Shown: positions 16,274 through 27,975 of the stretch, in pieces
How the letters are laid out: every line of letters begins with the position of its first letter
Numbering within the stretch: position 1 is the first letter of the stretch
Assembly: GCF_014207505.1 (NCBI RefSeq)
Contig: NZ_JACHGL010000003.1
Coordinates: 62,001 to 126,000 of the forward strand
Length of the DNA stretch: 64,000 bases
DNA from: Leuconostoc carnosum
GTDB lineage: Bacteria > Bacillota > Bacilli > Lactobacillales > Lactobacillaceae
Direction: 5' to 3'
Made by a program: the position numbers and the translations under genes
The notes under the pieces: generated by a model
Databases searched by the model: none
What the model was told of the DNA's origin: nothing
The model's input: the letters and a program-made list of their open reading frames with translations, nothing else

Positions 16274-16297
16274 ATAATTGCTTAACACAACTTAATT

Positions 16298-16327
16298 ATT
16301 ATATCTAATAATTGGTCATCATGTCAA
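16298..16327 (-). promoter_or_regulatory. Consensus promoter of the upstream tRNA-Asn
   Basis: Minus strand TTGACA (16327-16322), 18 nt, then TATAAT (16303-16298): both boxes are perfect matches to the sigma-A consensus. The promoter fills the gap between lysS and the tRNA. Confidence 0.88.
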
Positions 16328-16341
16328 GCTTTTTTATTAAT

Positions 16342-17897
<1,556 letters not shown>

Positions 17898-17979
17898 ATT
17901 TTATTCCAGTATATACTGACCGATTTTAAAAGTTTTCACTAATATTAACTATACCAAAAAATTGTCATAAGCTCAAAGG

Positions 17980-18876
17980 TTAGTCAGCATTGTTTTCATT
18001 AATTTCAGAAATGATTTCACGTAACTCATCTGGCGTGAAAAAGTAACGTTTTCCTGAGAACTTACCCACAACTTCAGCACCATCATCTTCATCAATCATG
18101 GCTTGTACCTCTTTGACTGGTAAGGTAGTTAACATTTTATGATATGCCTCTTTAGTTGGTTCAGCAGCTAAACCGACACCCGCAACTTGTATAATATCGA
18201 CTTCACCTTGACCAAAAATGGCTTCTAATACTGCTAGTGGTGTATAGCCATCTACTAGCATATCTGAGAGAGACGGCATATTTTTCAATGCCATTTCTAA
18301 CTGATTGATTGCCTCATCAGTAGCATCTGGTAATGCCTGAACTAGAAATCCGCCAGCAACCTCCACCGTATCGTCAGCATTCATATAAACCGACACACCG
18401 ACGACAGAAGGTATCTGTTCAGACTGTGCTAAATAATACGTAAAATCATCCCCTATTTCACCAGAAACCAGTTGACTCTGACCAATGTATGGATCTGAAT
18501 AAGGCGCAAACTTAGTAATTTGCAAAAAACCATTCGTACCAACTGCAGCAGGAATGTCTAACCGACCGTCATTATCTAAGATTGGCTCAATTTTTGGATT
18601 AGTCACATAGCCACGTATACTACCCTTTGCATCGGCTTCCACAACAACGTTACCGATCGGACCACGACCGTTAATTTGAATCGACATCCGTTCTTCACCT
18701 TTTAGAACGGATTGCGCTGTCAAAGCTGTGGCAAGCATACCTCGACCTAACACAACTGATGCTAAACGTGATGTTTCATGTATTGTAGCAGCTTCTTTCA
18801 CAAATTCTGTGCCATTTAAAGCATAGGCGCGAAAATACTTATTCTTGGTAATCGCTTTAATAAATTGATCTGACAT
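17980..18876 (-). CDS. hslO: Hsp33-family chaperonin lacking the zinc cysteines
   Basis: A 298-residue protein with the normal Hsp33 core: AYALNGTEFVKEA, LGRGMLATAL and the MSIQINGRGPIG motif. Hsp33 is a cytosolic holdase that is switched on when four zinc-bound cysteines oxidise. In this protein the usual CxCS(K/R)E is AEPTKE (238-243), the usual CxFC is GKFS (271-274), and the whole protein has no cysteine. The redox switch is therefore gone while length and fold motifs are kept. It may be constitutively active or regulated by unfolding alone. It lies between ftsH and lysS, the standard neighbourhood; a terminator separates it from ftsH. Confidence 0.93.
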   Translation of the reverse strand: MSDQFIKAITKNKYFRAYALNGTEFVKEAATIHETSRLASVVLGRGMLATALTAQSVLKGEERMSIQINGRGPIGNVVVEADAKGSIRGYVTNPKIEPILDNDGRLDIPAAVGTNGFLQITKFAPYSDPYIGQSQLVSGEIGDDFTYYLAQSEQIPSVVGVSVYMNADDTVEVAGGFLVQALPDATDEAINQLEMALKNMPSLSDMLVDGYTPLAVLEAIFGQGEVDIIQVAGVGLAAEPTKEAYHKMLTTLPVKEVQAMIDEDDGAEVVGKFSGKRYFFTPDELREIISEINENNAD

Positions 18877-18928
18877 AGTTAGATTATCTCTCTATTTTTT
18901 TGTATTTGTTAGTTATTTTTAACTGCAA

Positions 18929-18955
18929 TAAAAAAGTTGACGTTACCGTCAACTT
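18929..18955 (-). terminator. Terminator after ftsH
   Basis: A 9-bp stem (AAGTTGACG/CGTCAACTT) with a 4-nt loop, followed by a T-run on the minus strand, begins 6 bases beyond the ftsH stop. Confidence 0.88.
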
Positions 18956-18960
18956 CTATT

Positions 18961-21066
18961 TTACTGATTTTTGTCGTTCTTGTCATCATCTGACTTATCA
19001 TCACTTGATGGTTCTGCTTCTGAACTATCATCCTTTGAGTCATCATTTTTTTCTTCTGAATCATCATGGTTATAACGCGTTTCTGCTTCTGAATCTTTAG
19101 CATCAACTGCTGCTTTAGCCTCTTCAAAAGACTTCGCAGTAGCTAATTCATCATCTTCTTGGATATCTTTACGTGTAAAGTTACCTGTTTCATAGATATC
19201 ACGAATTTGCTTTTCATCAAGTGTTTCGACTTCAAGTAACGCCTCTGCAATTGCAGCTAACTTATCTTTATTTTCAGCAATGATAGCCTTCGCATCGTCA
19301 AATGCTTCTTGAGATAAGCGACGCACTTCTTCATCAATCAAACGTGCTGTTTCATCAGAATAGTTACGATTACCAGCTTGTTCAGCATAGCCAACACTGG
19401 CATTACCTTCCAATTGAACCATACCTAACTTATCCGACATACCAAAGGCAGTCACCATTTGGCGTGCCAATCCTGTCGCTTGTTGGAAATCGTTTGAAGC
19501 ACCTGAACTAGCTTCATTAAATGTGAAGATTTCAGACGCGCGACCACCCATTAATCCGGCTAATTGTTCTTTAGCTTCTGAGTAACGTAGATTAAAACGG
19601 TCATTTTTAGGTGTCATCAACGCATAACCGCCGATACGACCACGTGGCACAATCGTTACCTTACGGACAATTGAAGCTTCTGAACGAACTAAGCCAACCA
19701 ATGCGTGTCCAGCTTCATGATAAGCCGTCACACGACGTTCTTGTTTGGACATACCACGATTTGTTTTAGCCGGTCCTTGGAAAATACGGTCTTCGGCTTC
19801 ATCAATATCAGCAGCATCAACCTTTTTCTTGTTACGACGGGCTGCTAACAATGCAGCTTCGTTTAGCAAGTTCTCTAAGTCTGCACCAACATAGCCTGGT
19901 GTTTGTTGCGCAATAGCTTTCAAATCAACATTATCTGCTAATGGCTTGTTCTTAGCATGAACATTCAAAATTGCTTCACGTCCCTTAACATCAGGTGCGC
20001 CAATCAAAATTTTACGATCAAAACGACCAGAACGTAGCAAGGCTGGATCCAAAACATCAGAACGGTTTGTTGAGGCTAAAATAATAACCCCTTCTGAACC
20101 TTCAAAACCGTCCATTTCAATCAAGATCTGGTTCAAAGTTTGCTCACGTTCATCATTTCCACCGCCCATGCCTGTACCACGACGACGACCAACAGCATCA
20201 ATTTCATCAATGAAGATAATAGCAGGTGCTGATTTTTTAGCATTTTCGAACAAGTCACGGACACGTGAAGCACCCACACCAACAAACATCTCAACGAAAT
20301 CTGAACCAGACATTGAGAAAAATGGGACACTGGCCTCACCAGCAACAGCTTTGGCTAACAATGTTTTACCAGTTCCCGGAGGTCCCTCAAGCAATACACC
20401 TTTTGGAATACGTGCACCTAAGCTTACAAACTTCTTTGGTGACTTCAAAAATTCAACCACTTCAACTAATTCTTGCTTTTCTTCTTCTGCACCAGCAACA
20501 TCAGCAAAGCGTACTTTGTTATCTTTTGGATCAGATGGCTTAGCTTTGGACTTACCAAAGCTCATCATGCCACCTTGACCACCCTTACCACCGCCAGCTT
20601 GATTCATCATGACGTAGAATACGGCCACAATCAAAATTACTGGAATAAGCGATACTAGCAAGTTAACCCAAAATCCAGATGACTCTTGCTGTTTCGTCAC
20701 CAAATCTGTATTGGTTGTTCTTGCATTTTGTGTCACTGACTGCAATGACGCATCATTAGGTAGTAATGTTGATGTGTATCGTGTAGCAGTTTGTGTTTGC
20801 TTTAATACACTAAACCCTTTATCCGACTTAACCTTTTGCGGTTTTCTATACTCACCTGTAATGTTATAAATACCATTACTTGGCTGCACTGTGACTGACT
20901 TCAAATCCTTATCATTCAATGCTTTCATAAATTCGCTTGATGTCAAGGTTTTCGTTGTAGACTTGTCATTACCAAACAAGCCATAAATCATACCTACAAC
21001 AGCAAGAAAAATGAAAATATAGAATACAGAACTTCTTAAGAAGCCACCTTTTTGATTATTGTTCAT
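18961..21066 (-). CDS. ftsH: ATP-dependent zinc metalloprotease FtsH
   Basis: A 701-residue membrane AAA+ protease. There are two N-terminal membrane helices (about 10-27 and 130-150) around an extracytoplasmic domain. The AAA+ module follows, with GPPGTGKT, Walker [12 protein letters not shown] and the second region of homology. The zinc site HEAGH lies in the protease domain. The last 55 or so residues are a low-complexity Asp/Ser/Lys tail. FtsH degrades misfolded membrane proteins and some regulators. A TGAGGAAG site precedes the ATG. It follows hpt by 22 bases and belongs to the tilS-hpt-ftsH transcript. Confidence 0.97.
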   Translation of the reverse strand: MNNNQKGGFLRSSVFYIFIFLAVVGMIYGLFGNDKSTTKTLTSSEFMKALNDKDLKSVTVQPSNGIYNITGEYRKPQKVKSDKGFSVLKQTQTATRYTSTLLPNDASLQSVTQNARTTNTDLVTKQQESSGFWVNLLVSLIPVILIVAVFYVMMNQAGGGKGGQGGMMSFGKSKAKPSDPKDNKVRFADVAGAEEEKQELVEVVEFLKSPKKFVSLGARIPKGVLLEGPPGTGKTLLAKAVAGEASVPFFSMSGSDFVEMFVGVGASRVRDLFENAKKSAPAIIFIDEIDAVGRRRGTGMGGGNDEREQTLNQILIEMDGFEGSEGVIILASTNRSDVLDPALLRSGRFDRKILIGAPDVKGREAILNVHAKNKPLADNVDLKAIAQQTPGYVGADLENLLNEAALLAARRNKKKVDAADIDEAEDRIFQGPAKTNRGMSKQERRVTAYHEAGHALVGLVRSEASIVRKVTIVPRGRIGGYALMTPKNDRFNLRYSEAKEQLAGLMGGRASEIFTFNEASSGASNDFQQATGLARQMVTAFGMSDKLGMVQLEGNASVGYAEQAGNRNYSDETARLIDEEVRRLSQEAFDDAKAIIAENKDKLAAIAEALLEVETLDEKQIRDIYETGNFTRKDIQEDDELATAKSFEEAKAAVDAKDSEAETRYNHDDSEEKNDDSKDDSSEAEPSSDDKSDDDKNDKNQ

Positions 21067-21088
21067 TAAGCTTCCTCAATTCTAGAAG

Positions 21089-21628
21089 TTAATCAGAATA
21101 AACTTCTTTTTTCAAAATACCGACGTACGGCAAATTACGATACATTTCTTTATAATCTAATCCATAACCAACAACAAATTCATTACGAACATCAAAGCCA
21201 ATATAGTCAGCTTTAATCTCAACTTTGCGACCTTCTTTTTTGTCTAATAATGTCGCAACTTGAATTGATTTTGCGCCACGTTCAGCCAATAATTTTTTCA
21301 AAAATAGCAAAGACTGTCCAGTATCTACAATATCTTCTAAAATGATGACATCACGTCCTTGAACATCTGAATGAATATCAGTCACTAATGAAATTGAATT
21401 TGTACTGCTGACACCACCATGATAACTAGAAATTTTAATAAATTCTAATTTAACGTACAAATCAACTTCGCGCAATAAGTCAGCTGTCCAGAGATAAGCT
21501 CCTTTTAACACTGACAACACAACTGGTTCTTCACCAGCATAATCTTTCGTAATCTGTTTGCCCAAGCGAACAGCTGCATGGTGTATGCTGTCCTGATCAA
21601 ACAATACTTCTTGTATATCGTTATCCAC
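21089..21628 (-). CDS. hpt: Hypoxanthine phosphoribosyltransferase
   Basis: A 179-residue type I phosphoribosyltransferase with the PRPP-binding motif DVIILEDIVDTGQSL and a C-terminal VVGYGLDYKEMYRNLPYVG loop typical of HPRT. It salvages hypoxanthine and guanine to IMP and GMP. The start codon is GTG, with GAGG 7 nt upstream, and it overlaps the tilS stop codon by one base. The tilS-hpt-ftsH order is widely conserved in Firmicutes. Confidence 0.96.
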   Translation of the reverse strand: MDNDIQEVLFDQDSIHHAAVRLGKQITKDYAGEEPVVLSVLKGAYLWTADLLREVDLYVKLEFIKISSYHGGVSSTNSISLVTDIHSDVQGRDVIILEDIVDTGQSLLFLKKLLAERGAKSIQVATLLDKKEGRKVEIKADYIGFDVRNEFVVGYGLDYKEMYRNLPYVGILKKEVYSD

Positions 21629-22941
21629 TACTTTTCCTCAATTCGCCATGCTAACCAATTTAAATTTAGTTTCGCATCTTGTTTGCTGGTAAACTCTGCG
21701 CTTACACGCCAATGATCACGGATTTTTACTGCGACAATGATATCATCAGTCGTTGTTAAGACCATCATGTCTTGTCGCTCAGCTATTGACAATTTTTCGT
21801 CAATAGCTAACCGCCGTAGTTTCTTATGACCATCTATGAGTGCAAGTTTATCACTAGTCGCTACCGGACGCAAGTACAAATGCGGCACTGGTTTTGCGAG
21901 TTTAAATGAGAAACTTGCCACATCATTATCCGGTTTAGAATCTGTCCATTTAACCGCATAGTTTGCAAAAATTTGCCATTGATTTAATTTTAACATAATT
22001 GGCGACAAAACTTGAGATGTAATTGTCATTTCTGTTGCATTTTTAACATATAACTGTTGATATTCTTTAACAAATTCAATATTTTTTGATAATTGTAGTC
22101 TACCAACAGGTTTTTGCTGATTTTTTAGTAGCTGCATGATTTGCATGATCTGCGCTTGCTTTAAACGATATACGCCTTGCTGTTGAATAAAATCAACAAT
22201 TGCTGGCTCAAGCCACCTTTCTGGAATTTTCGTCCAGTCATGACTGATTGTTTGCACATAAATTTTAGTTTGTTCAGCAATCAAATCATTTTGCCGTTGG
22301 AGTTGTTGTGCAAAATCATTAATGTGTGCAACAGCTTCTGGATTGATTTTTTTAAATGCTGGTAAAATCTCATGACGTAAGTAGTTACGCGGTGTATAGC
22401 TTGTGTCACTATTTGTAAAATCTTCTCGCCAACTCAGCTGATACTGTTGTGCATAACTTATGATTTCTTGTTTAGTTATCGACAGAAATGGACGAACTAC
22501 TTGTTGATTATACACATGCATCCCAGTTAATTGCGACAATTTACCGCCACGAATGAGCTTGAGTAACACCGTTTCTGCTTGATCGTCACCATGATGAGCA
22601 ACCACAACCGTTTGTGTCTGATATTTTCTTGTTAATTGTTTAAAAAAATTATAACGTAATGTACGAGCCTGGCTTTCAATGGCCTTTTCAGGAATATCTA
22701 ACCAGTCAATCGACTCAAACGTTGCTTCATATTTTTTAGCTAGCGCTTGTACAAAGGCGGCATCTCCATCGCTCTCTTCGCGCAGATGATAGTTCACATG
22801 TGCTACTATAAGCTTAGCTTTAGGCAAATGTTGTCTTAATGCATGTAACAAAACGACTGAGTCAACACCACCTGAAACAGCTACAACCAAAGTTGCATCC
22901 CACTGATATTTATTTAATTGTTGCTGAATTTTTTCAATCAT
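21628..22941 (-). CDS. tilS: tRNA(Ile)-lysidine synthetase
   Basis: A 437-residue enzyme with the N-type ATP pyrophosphatase P-loop VAVSGGVDSVVLLHAL at about residues 19-34. It joins lysine to C34 of the CAU-anticodon tRNA-Ile so that it reads AUA; the gene is normally essential. The N-terminal catalytic domain is followed by the longer helical and C-terminal substrate-binding domains seen in the full-length TilS type. It sits between divIC and hpt with a one-base overlap, as in most Firmicutes. Confidence 0.96.
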   Translation of the reverse strand: MIEKIQQQLNKYQWDATLVVAVSGGVDSVVLLHALRQHLPKAKLIVAHVNYHLREESDGDAAFVQALAKKYEATFESIDWLDIPEKAIESQARTLRYNFFKQLTRKYQTQTVVVAHHGDDQAETVLLKLIRGGKLSQLTGMHVYNQQVVRPFLSITKQEIISYAQQYQLSWREDFTNSDTSYTPRNYLRHEILPAFKKINPEAVAHINDFAQQLQRQNDLIAEQTKIYVQTISHDWTKIPERWLEPAIVDFIQQQGVYRLKQAQIMQIMQLLKNQQKPVGRLQLSKNIEFVKEYQQLYVKNATEMTITSQVLSPIMLKLNQWQIFANYAVKWTDSKPDNDVASFSFKLAKPVPHLYLRPVATSDKLALIDGHKKLRRLAIDEKLSIAERQDMMVLTTTDDIIVAVKIRDHWRVSAEFTSKQDAKLNLNWLAWRIEEK

Positions 22942-22967
22942 GATAGAAAAAGCACCCTTATAGGTGC

Positions 22968-23363
22968 TTAATTATTGTCAACTGGTAGATTATAGACAAT
23001 CTCTCCTTGCTTAGTGTAACCATACTTATCACGTAAAATTTGCTGCAAATAAGTTGGATCTTTTATTCGCTTTGTATTAGATTTGAGTTGTGTATTTGTT
23101 TTTTCTACTGCCGTTAAACGATCTTGTGTAGAGGTTAGCGTCACATTAACTGTGTGTAGTTTTACCTGGCTAACTAAAAGTTGCACGGCAAAAATAGTTG
23201 CTATGAACGCACCAAAAAGTAGAATTCGTTTTTCACGTCGCGCGTGCGCCTTTTTATAATAACGCTTAGCCTGCAAATTAGCAGACTCAGAGTTTTGAAT
23301 AATGGTTTTAATTTCAGGCGTCACATGCTGCTTATTCAATTGTCTGCTATTATAAGTCGACAT
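22968..23363 (-). CDS. divIC: Septum formation initiator DivIC/FtsB
   Basis: A 131-residue bitopic protein. A basic cytosolic N-terminus (KRYYKKAHARREKR) leads into one membrane helix (about 50-68), then a short coiled coil (LTSTQDRLTAVEKTNTQLKS) and a small C-terminal domain ending PTYLQQILRDKYGYTK. These are hallmarks of DivIC, which joins FtsL and DivIB in the divisome and helps activate septal wall synthesis. I used the ATG at 23363 (MSTYN); a GTG three codons upstream is possible. No strong Shine-Dalgarno is visible. Position between rqcP and tilS matches other Firmicutes. Confidence 0.92.
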   Translation of the reverse strand: MSTYNSRQLNKQHVTPEIKTIIQNSESANLQAKRYYKKAHARREKRILLFGAFIATIFAVQLLVSQVKLHTVNVTLTSTQDRLTAVEKTNTQLKSNTKRIKDPTYLQQILRDKYGYTKQGEIVYNLPVDNN

Positions 23364-23434
23364 AGGATTCACTTATTACTAGTTTGGCACGTTCTTATGA
23401 ACTTTTCAACAATATTTACTAATATTTAAACAAA

Positions 23435-23713
23435 TTAATTATCTTGCTGTCGGAAATCTTGCGCATACGATTCATGCAAAACTTCATACATATCAGCAGA
23501 AGCTTCCTTTTTTGTGGTTTCCACAATTTTTAAAACTTTAACCGTTAGCGTTTTATTACCAAAGCGTACTTCTAATTCATCATTGGTCGATACATCTGAT
23601 GATGATTTAGCTACCTTACCATTAATTGAAATGCGCCCTTGATCAGCTATTTCTTTAGCCACCGTCCGGCGTTTAATCAATCGAGATATCTTCAAATATT
23701 TATCTAGTCGCAT
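23435..23713 (-). CDS. rqcP: S4-domain RNA-binding protein RqcP
   Basis: A 92-residue protein made almost entirely of an S4 domain: [20 protein letters not shown] and [16 protein letters not shown]. It matches the YabO/RqcP family, which works with RqcH in adding alanine tails to nascent chains on stalled large ribosomal subunits. It follows mfd, the standard position in Firmicutes. AAGGAAAG lies just before the ATG. Confidence 0.92.
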   Translation of the reverse strand: MRLDKYLKISRLIKRRTVAKEIADQGRISINGKVAKSSSDVSTNDELEVRFGNKTLTVKVLKIVETTKKEASADMYEVLHESYAQDFRQQDN

Positions 23714-23752
23714 TTTTCTTTCCTTAATTATTAATTTTTATAGTGTATTGTC

Positions 23753-26700
23753 TTATTCATTTTTGTCTTGTGGCATGTCGCGATTGACAACCACTACTAG
23801 GAATTCGCGCAGCACATTTAACCAGATACTGCTTTCAGCAACATCGTTAACAGTTAAAATAACCTGTAAATCCCCAGCTTCCGTACGAACAGCAGCTTTC
23901 AAAGGCACATCAACCAAAGTTTCAAAAATAGCTTCTCCTGATAATTGTTGTGTAGCCTGATCACTAAATTGAATGGTTACTTGGTTCCTTTGTCGCCGAA
24001 TATTAGTCACTTGTGCTTGATCAGCAAGTTGCTTAATCTGACCTACTAGTAGTAAACGAGCAACTTCATCAGGCATTTCACCATAGCGGTCCAACATATC
24101 AGACTCAATTTCTTCAAAGTTATCATCTGTTTTTGCTTGACGAATACGTGTATATAACTCAATTTTTTGCGCATTATCTGAGACATACTCGTCCGGTAGA
24201 TAAGCCAACACACCAAGAATTAATTCAGCATCTGTCTCTTGTAACTGATCTTTCGGTGCATTACCCTGTTTCTCTGCCACAGCCTCTTTAAGCATTTTAG
24301 TATACATATCATAGCCCACGGAATCAATAAATCCGTGTTGTTGTTTACCAAGTATATCACCAGCACCACGAATGCTTAAGTCACGCATTGCAATGCGGAA
24401 ACCTGAACCGAGTTCAGTAAAATCGCGAATTGCTTCTAAGCGTTTCTCTGCTTCTTCACTTGGTGTACGCATAAAGGGATAAGTGAAGTAAGCATAGGCC
24501 AATCGAGCTGAACGGCCAACTCGCCCACGCAATTGATATAATTGTGCTAAGCCCATATGGTCAGCATTTTCCACAATTAACGTATTGGCATTAGGAATAT
24601 CAACCCCTGTTTCAATAATAGTAGTGGTCACCAAGACATCGTAGTCCCCATTTAAAAAATCATATAAAATACTTTCTAGTTGACTTTCAGACATTTGCCC
24701 ATGAATAGCTGCCACACGTGCTGATGGTACTAAATCAGTAATTTGGCTGGCCACACGATCCAAGTCTGCTACGCGATTGTGCAGGTAAAAAACTTGTCCA
24801 TTGCGGGCTAATTCTTTTTCAATAGCATCGCGCACAATCGTCCAATCAGCTTCCATGACATATGTCTGAATCGGATAACGATTGGCAGGTGGTGTTTCAA
24901 TAATTGACAAATCACGCGCGCCGACCATTGCCATATTCAATGTTCGTGGGATTGGTGTAGCCGTTAACGTCAGCACATCGACACTAGATCGTAACTGTTT
25001 AAGACGCTCTTTATGTTTCACACCAAATCGTTGTTCTTCATCAATAATCAAGAGGCCTAAATCAGAAAAATCAACGTCTTTACTGAGCAAACGATGTGTC
25101 CCAACAACGACGTCAATCTCATGTTTATTAAGCTGTTTAATCACTGCTTTATTTTGAGATGGTGTTTGAAAACGACTTAAAACACCAATTTTAATGTCTG
25201 GAAAATCACTAAAACGCGCGAGTATCGTCTCATAATGTTGCTGCACAAGAATAGTAGTTGGGGCTAAGAAAGCGACTTGTTTCCCCTCATTTGCCGCTTT
25301 AAACACGGCACGTAAGGCTACTTCTGTTTTCCCAAAACCAACATCCCCAACTAATAGTCGATCCATTGGTCGTGGCTTTTGCATATCGACTTTTATTTCT
25401 TCAATTGAGCGGATTTGATCTGGCGTTTCAGGATATCCAAAAGCTGTATCAAACTTCAGTTGATTCGTATCATCAGGCGGAAAAGCATATCCTTGTTGCG
25501 CTTCACGTTTCGCGTATAATGCTAACAAGTCGTCAGCAATGTCTTCAATTTTGGCAGCAACTTGTCGTTTGGTCTTTGCCCATTCACTACCACCTAATTT
25601 ATTTAATTTAGGTGCTTTAGCTGTATCCGAAGCCCCAACGTATTTTTGAATTAAATTAAGCTGTGTGACTGGAATAAAAATCTTGGCATTTTTTTGGTAG
25701 GCAATAGACAGATAATCTTGCTTGCCACCATCAACCGCAATAGTCTGTAGCCCTTCGTAACGGCCAATACCGTGATTAATATGCACAACATAATCGCCAA
25801 CGTTTAACTCATTGTACGATTTTAAGCGCTCCGCGTTAGCAATTTTACGTGTTTTTGGTGCTGATCTTCTGGCTTGAGCAAACAATTCGTGTTCTGTTAG
25901 CACTGTCAGATGTAGTTGTGGCCATTCAAATCCCGCTGTTAAATTACCTGCTGTTAATTGTACTTGATGCGGTAGTATATTTTTGGTTTCACTGATTGGT
26001 ATTGTTAGATCGGCTAACGATGCACTAAAATCTCGTCGCCTTTTAGCATCATTAATGAGCAAAATGACTGTCGTTCCAGCATTTTGGGCATAATCCAAAT
26101 CATTTTTAAGTGCTGACAGTTGACCATAATATTGATTGGCTGGTCGTGTAGTGACTTCTACAATATTTGTAAATTTAACGCGATTCAGCCCACGTTGAAA
26201 GTTAGCAAGATACAATGTTGGGCGTGTATTGTGCCCTAATAGGTCATTTAAATCAGCTCGCCACGTTTGATTTGGTAATAATTGGTAACTAGTCGTTTGA
26301 TTATCAATCCATTCTTGATCACGCGTTAACTGTTGTAGACTTGTTTCTGTTATTCGTGTGTATTCGTCAAGAACAATTAAAGCATCATCATTTAAATAAT
26401 CAAAGATCGTTATTTGTCCATCAAAAAAATGTTTCGCATAGGGTAGTAGTTCACTACCACGTTGTCTTTCATTTAACACATGCTGTGTCAGGTTAAAACC
26501 ATCTGTGGCATGCTTCTTTTCAACACCCTGCAATTGGCTACGATATTGACTAAATGCCGTTTCAATAGCCAATTTAGCTCGATCATAATTTGCTTCCGAG
26601 ACAACAAAATCAGTTGCTGGTTCGATGGCCATCTCATCTAACGTCTGAATACTTTTTTGTGTTGCAACATCAAAACTTTTTAACTGATCAAGTTCATCAT

Positions 26701-27283
26701 CAAAGAAATCCAGCCGAATTGGATCTTCTAAAGTTAATGGGTAAATATCCATAATTGACCCACGTTGTGCAAATTCACCAGGTGTTTGGACCAATTTAAC
26801 TGGTGTATAACCCATCATCATTAACGTATTTTTGATTTGATTCAAATTATAATTTTGCCCAACATGCACCTTGAGTTGCGCCTCACGCAATGTCATCGGT
26901 GCTGGCAATAATTGCTCAATCCCTGTTAAATTAGTCACAACCAGCATTGGCTGATTAGCTAATAAAGCAATTAATGTTTGTACACGTTGCCGCCTTAATT
27001 CTGGTGAACTAATAGCCATTTCAGTGGCTACGGATTCTTCCGCCGGAAAATGATAAACCGCATCTCCTACCAAAGAGGTCAAATCACTGTACAGTTGCTC
27101 AGCATGTGCCTGTGTATCAGTTATAACCAACATTTGACGTGGCTGTACTTTAAACATAGCCGCAATACTAGCTGCGCGAGCTGTACCATTGACGCCTAAA
27201 AGCAACTGTGCTGATTGCGCAGTTGCCTGTTGATTCAAATTTTTAATTGTATCAGTCTGACCTAAATAATTAACTAAACTCAT
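23753..27283 (-). CDS. mfd: Transcription-repair coupling factor
   Basis: A 1176-residue protein, full length for Mfd. In order: a UvrB-like N-terminal module, a CarD-like RNA-polymerase-interacting domain (LNVGDYVVHINHGIGRYEG), a RecG-type SF2 translocase with Walker A VGDVGFGKTEVA and the DEEQRFGVKHKERL box, and the C-terminal autoinhibitory domain. It pushes stalled RNA polymerase off DNA lesions and recruits UvrA. The start directly follows the pth stop codon, so the two are co-transcribed. Confidence 0.97.
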   Translation of the reverse strand: MSLVNYLGQTDTIKNLNQQATAQSAQLLLGVNGTARAASIAAMFKVQPRQMLVITDTQAHAEQLYSDLTSLVGDAVYHFPAEESVATEMAISSPELRRQRVQTLIALLANQPMLVVTNLTGIEQLLPAPMTLREAQLKVHVGQNYNLNQIKNTLMMMGYTPVKLVQTPGEFAQRGSIMDIYPLTLEDPIRLDFFDDELDQLKSFDVATQKSIQTLDEMAIEPATDFVVSEANYDRAKLAIETAFSQYRSQLQGVEKKHATDGFNLTQHVLNERQRGSELLPYAKHFFDGQITIFDYLNDDALIVLDEYTRITETSLQQLTRDQEWIDNQTTSYQLLPNQTWRADLNDLLGHNTRPTLYLANFQRGLNRVKFTNIVEVTTRPANQYYGQLSALKNDLDYAQNAGTTVILLINDAKRRRDFSASLADLTIPISETKNILPHQVQLTAGNLTAGFEWPQLHLTVLTEHELFAQARRSAPKTRKIANAERLKSYNELNVGDYVVHINHGIGRYEGLQTIAVDGGKQDYLSIAYQKNAKIFIPVTQLNLIQKYVGASDTAKAPKLNKLGGSEWAKTKRQVAAKIEDIADDLLALYAKREAQQGYAFPPDDTNQLKFDTAFGYPETPDQIRSIEEIKVDMQKPRPMDRLLVGDVGFGKTEVALRAVFKAANEGKQVAFLAPTTILVQQHYETILARFSDFPDIKIGVLSRFQTPSQNKAVIKQLNKHEIDVVVGTHRLLSKDVDFSDLGLLIIDEEQRFGVKHKERLKQLRSSVDVLTLTATPIPRTLNMAMVGARDLSIIETPPANRYPIQTYVMEADWTIVRDAIEKELARNGQVFYLHNRVADLDRVASQITDLVPSARVAAIHGQMSESQLESILYDFLNGDYDVLVTTTIIETGVDIPNANTLIVENADHMGLAQLYQLRGRVGRSARLAYAYFTYPFMRTPSEEAEKRLEAIRDFTELGSGFRIAMRDLSIRGAGDILGKQQHGFIDSVGYDMYTKMLKEAVAEKQGNAPKDQLQETDAELILGVLAYLPDEYVSDNAQKIELYTRIRQAKTDDNFEEIESDMLDRYGEMPDEVARLLLVGQIKQLADQAQVTNIRRQRNQVTIQFSDQATQQLSGEAIFETLVDVPLKAAVRTEAGDLQVILTVNDVAESSIWLNVLREFLVVVVNRDMPQDKNE

Positions 27284-27850
27284 TTACCCATTATATTTAT
27301 TACTCAATTCAGTTGTAGCTGCACCAGCTATCCAATCCGAAATTGCCTGTGTACTACGATCTAACATATCATCAACTACTTGCGTTTCTACTTTTGAAAA
27401 GTGACCTAATACATAGTTGATCACCACGCGTTGCTCGTGATCTGGATGTCCTAAACCAAATTTCAACCGTAAAAACGATTGCGAACTTGTATGCGCTATA
27501 ATGCTTTTTAACCCATTATGTCCACCAGCTGAACCTTTTGCGCGAAAACGTAATTTCCCAAGCGACATGTCCATATCGTCAACCAATACTAATATATCCG
27601 CAATATCGCCTTGATAATAATCCAATATTGCACGAACAGCTTTACCAGAATCATTCATGTAAGTCGTTGGTTTCACCAGCATCACTGGCTCCCCTGCTAT
27701 ATTAATTTTAGCTGTCGTAGCAAATTGCTTACTTGGCGAAAATTTGGCATTATTTGCTTGTGCAAATGCATCTAGCGCCATAAATCCGATATTGTGCCGC
27801 GTTTGATCATACTCTGACCCTATGTTACCCAAACCAAAAATAAACTTCAT
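27284..27850 (-). CDS. pth: Peptidyl-tRNA hydrolase
   Basis: A 188-residue esterase that recycles peptidyl-tRNA released from ribosomes. GLGNIGSEYDQTRHNIGF contains the catalytic His-20-type residue and the conserved Asn; LVKPTTYMNDSG and DDMDMSLGKLRFRAKGSAGG are the other family motifs. It leads the pth-mfd run. The upstream AGAAAG gives only a moderate ribosome-binding site. It is divergent from the CBS-domain gene. Confidence 0.97.
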   Translation of the reverse strand: MKFIFGLGNIGSEYDQTRHNIGFMALDAFAQANNAKFSPSKQFATTAKINIAGEPVMLVKPTTYMNDSGKAVRAILDYYQGDIADILVLVDDMDMSLGKLRFRAKGSAGGHNGLKSIIAHTSSQSFLRLKFGLGHPDHEQRVVINYVLGHFSKVETQVVDDMLDRSTQAISDWIAGAATTELSNKYNG

Positions 27851-27975
27851 TTTTTAAATTATCTTTCTATAAGTTATACATTCACTCTTCTTAGTATACC
27901 ACGCACAGACAACCATTTTGTGTTATCATATAATATGGCTATTTCATGATAATAAAATTAGACTAGGACACGATT

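Larger units (their letters stand above)
16021..16292. repeat. 93-bp direct repeat carrying tRNA-Asn
   Basis: Positions 16021-16113 and 16200-16292 are identical, covering the tRNA plus 19 bases of 5' flank but not the promoters or terminators, which differ. This points to a duplication of the tRNA body, or gene conversion that keeps the copies alike. Confidence 0.9.
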
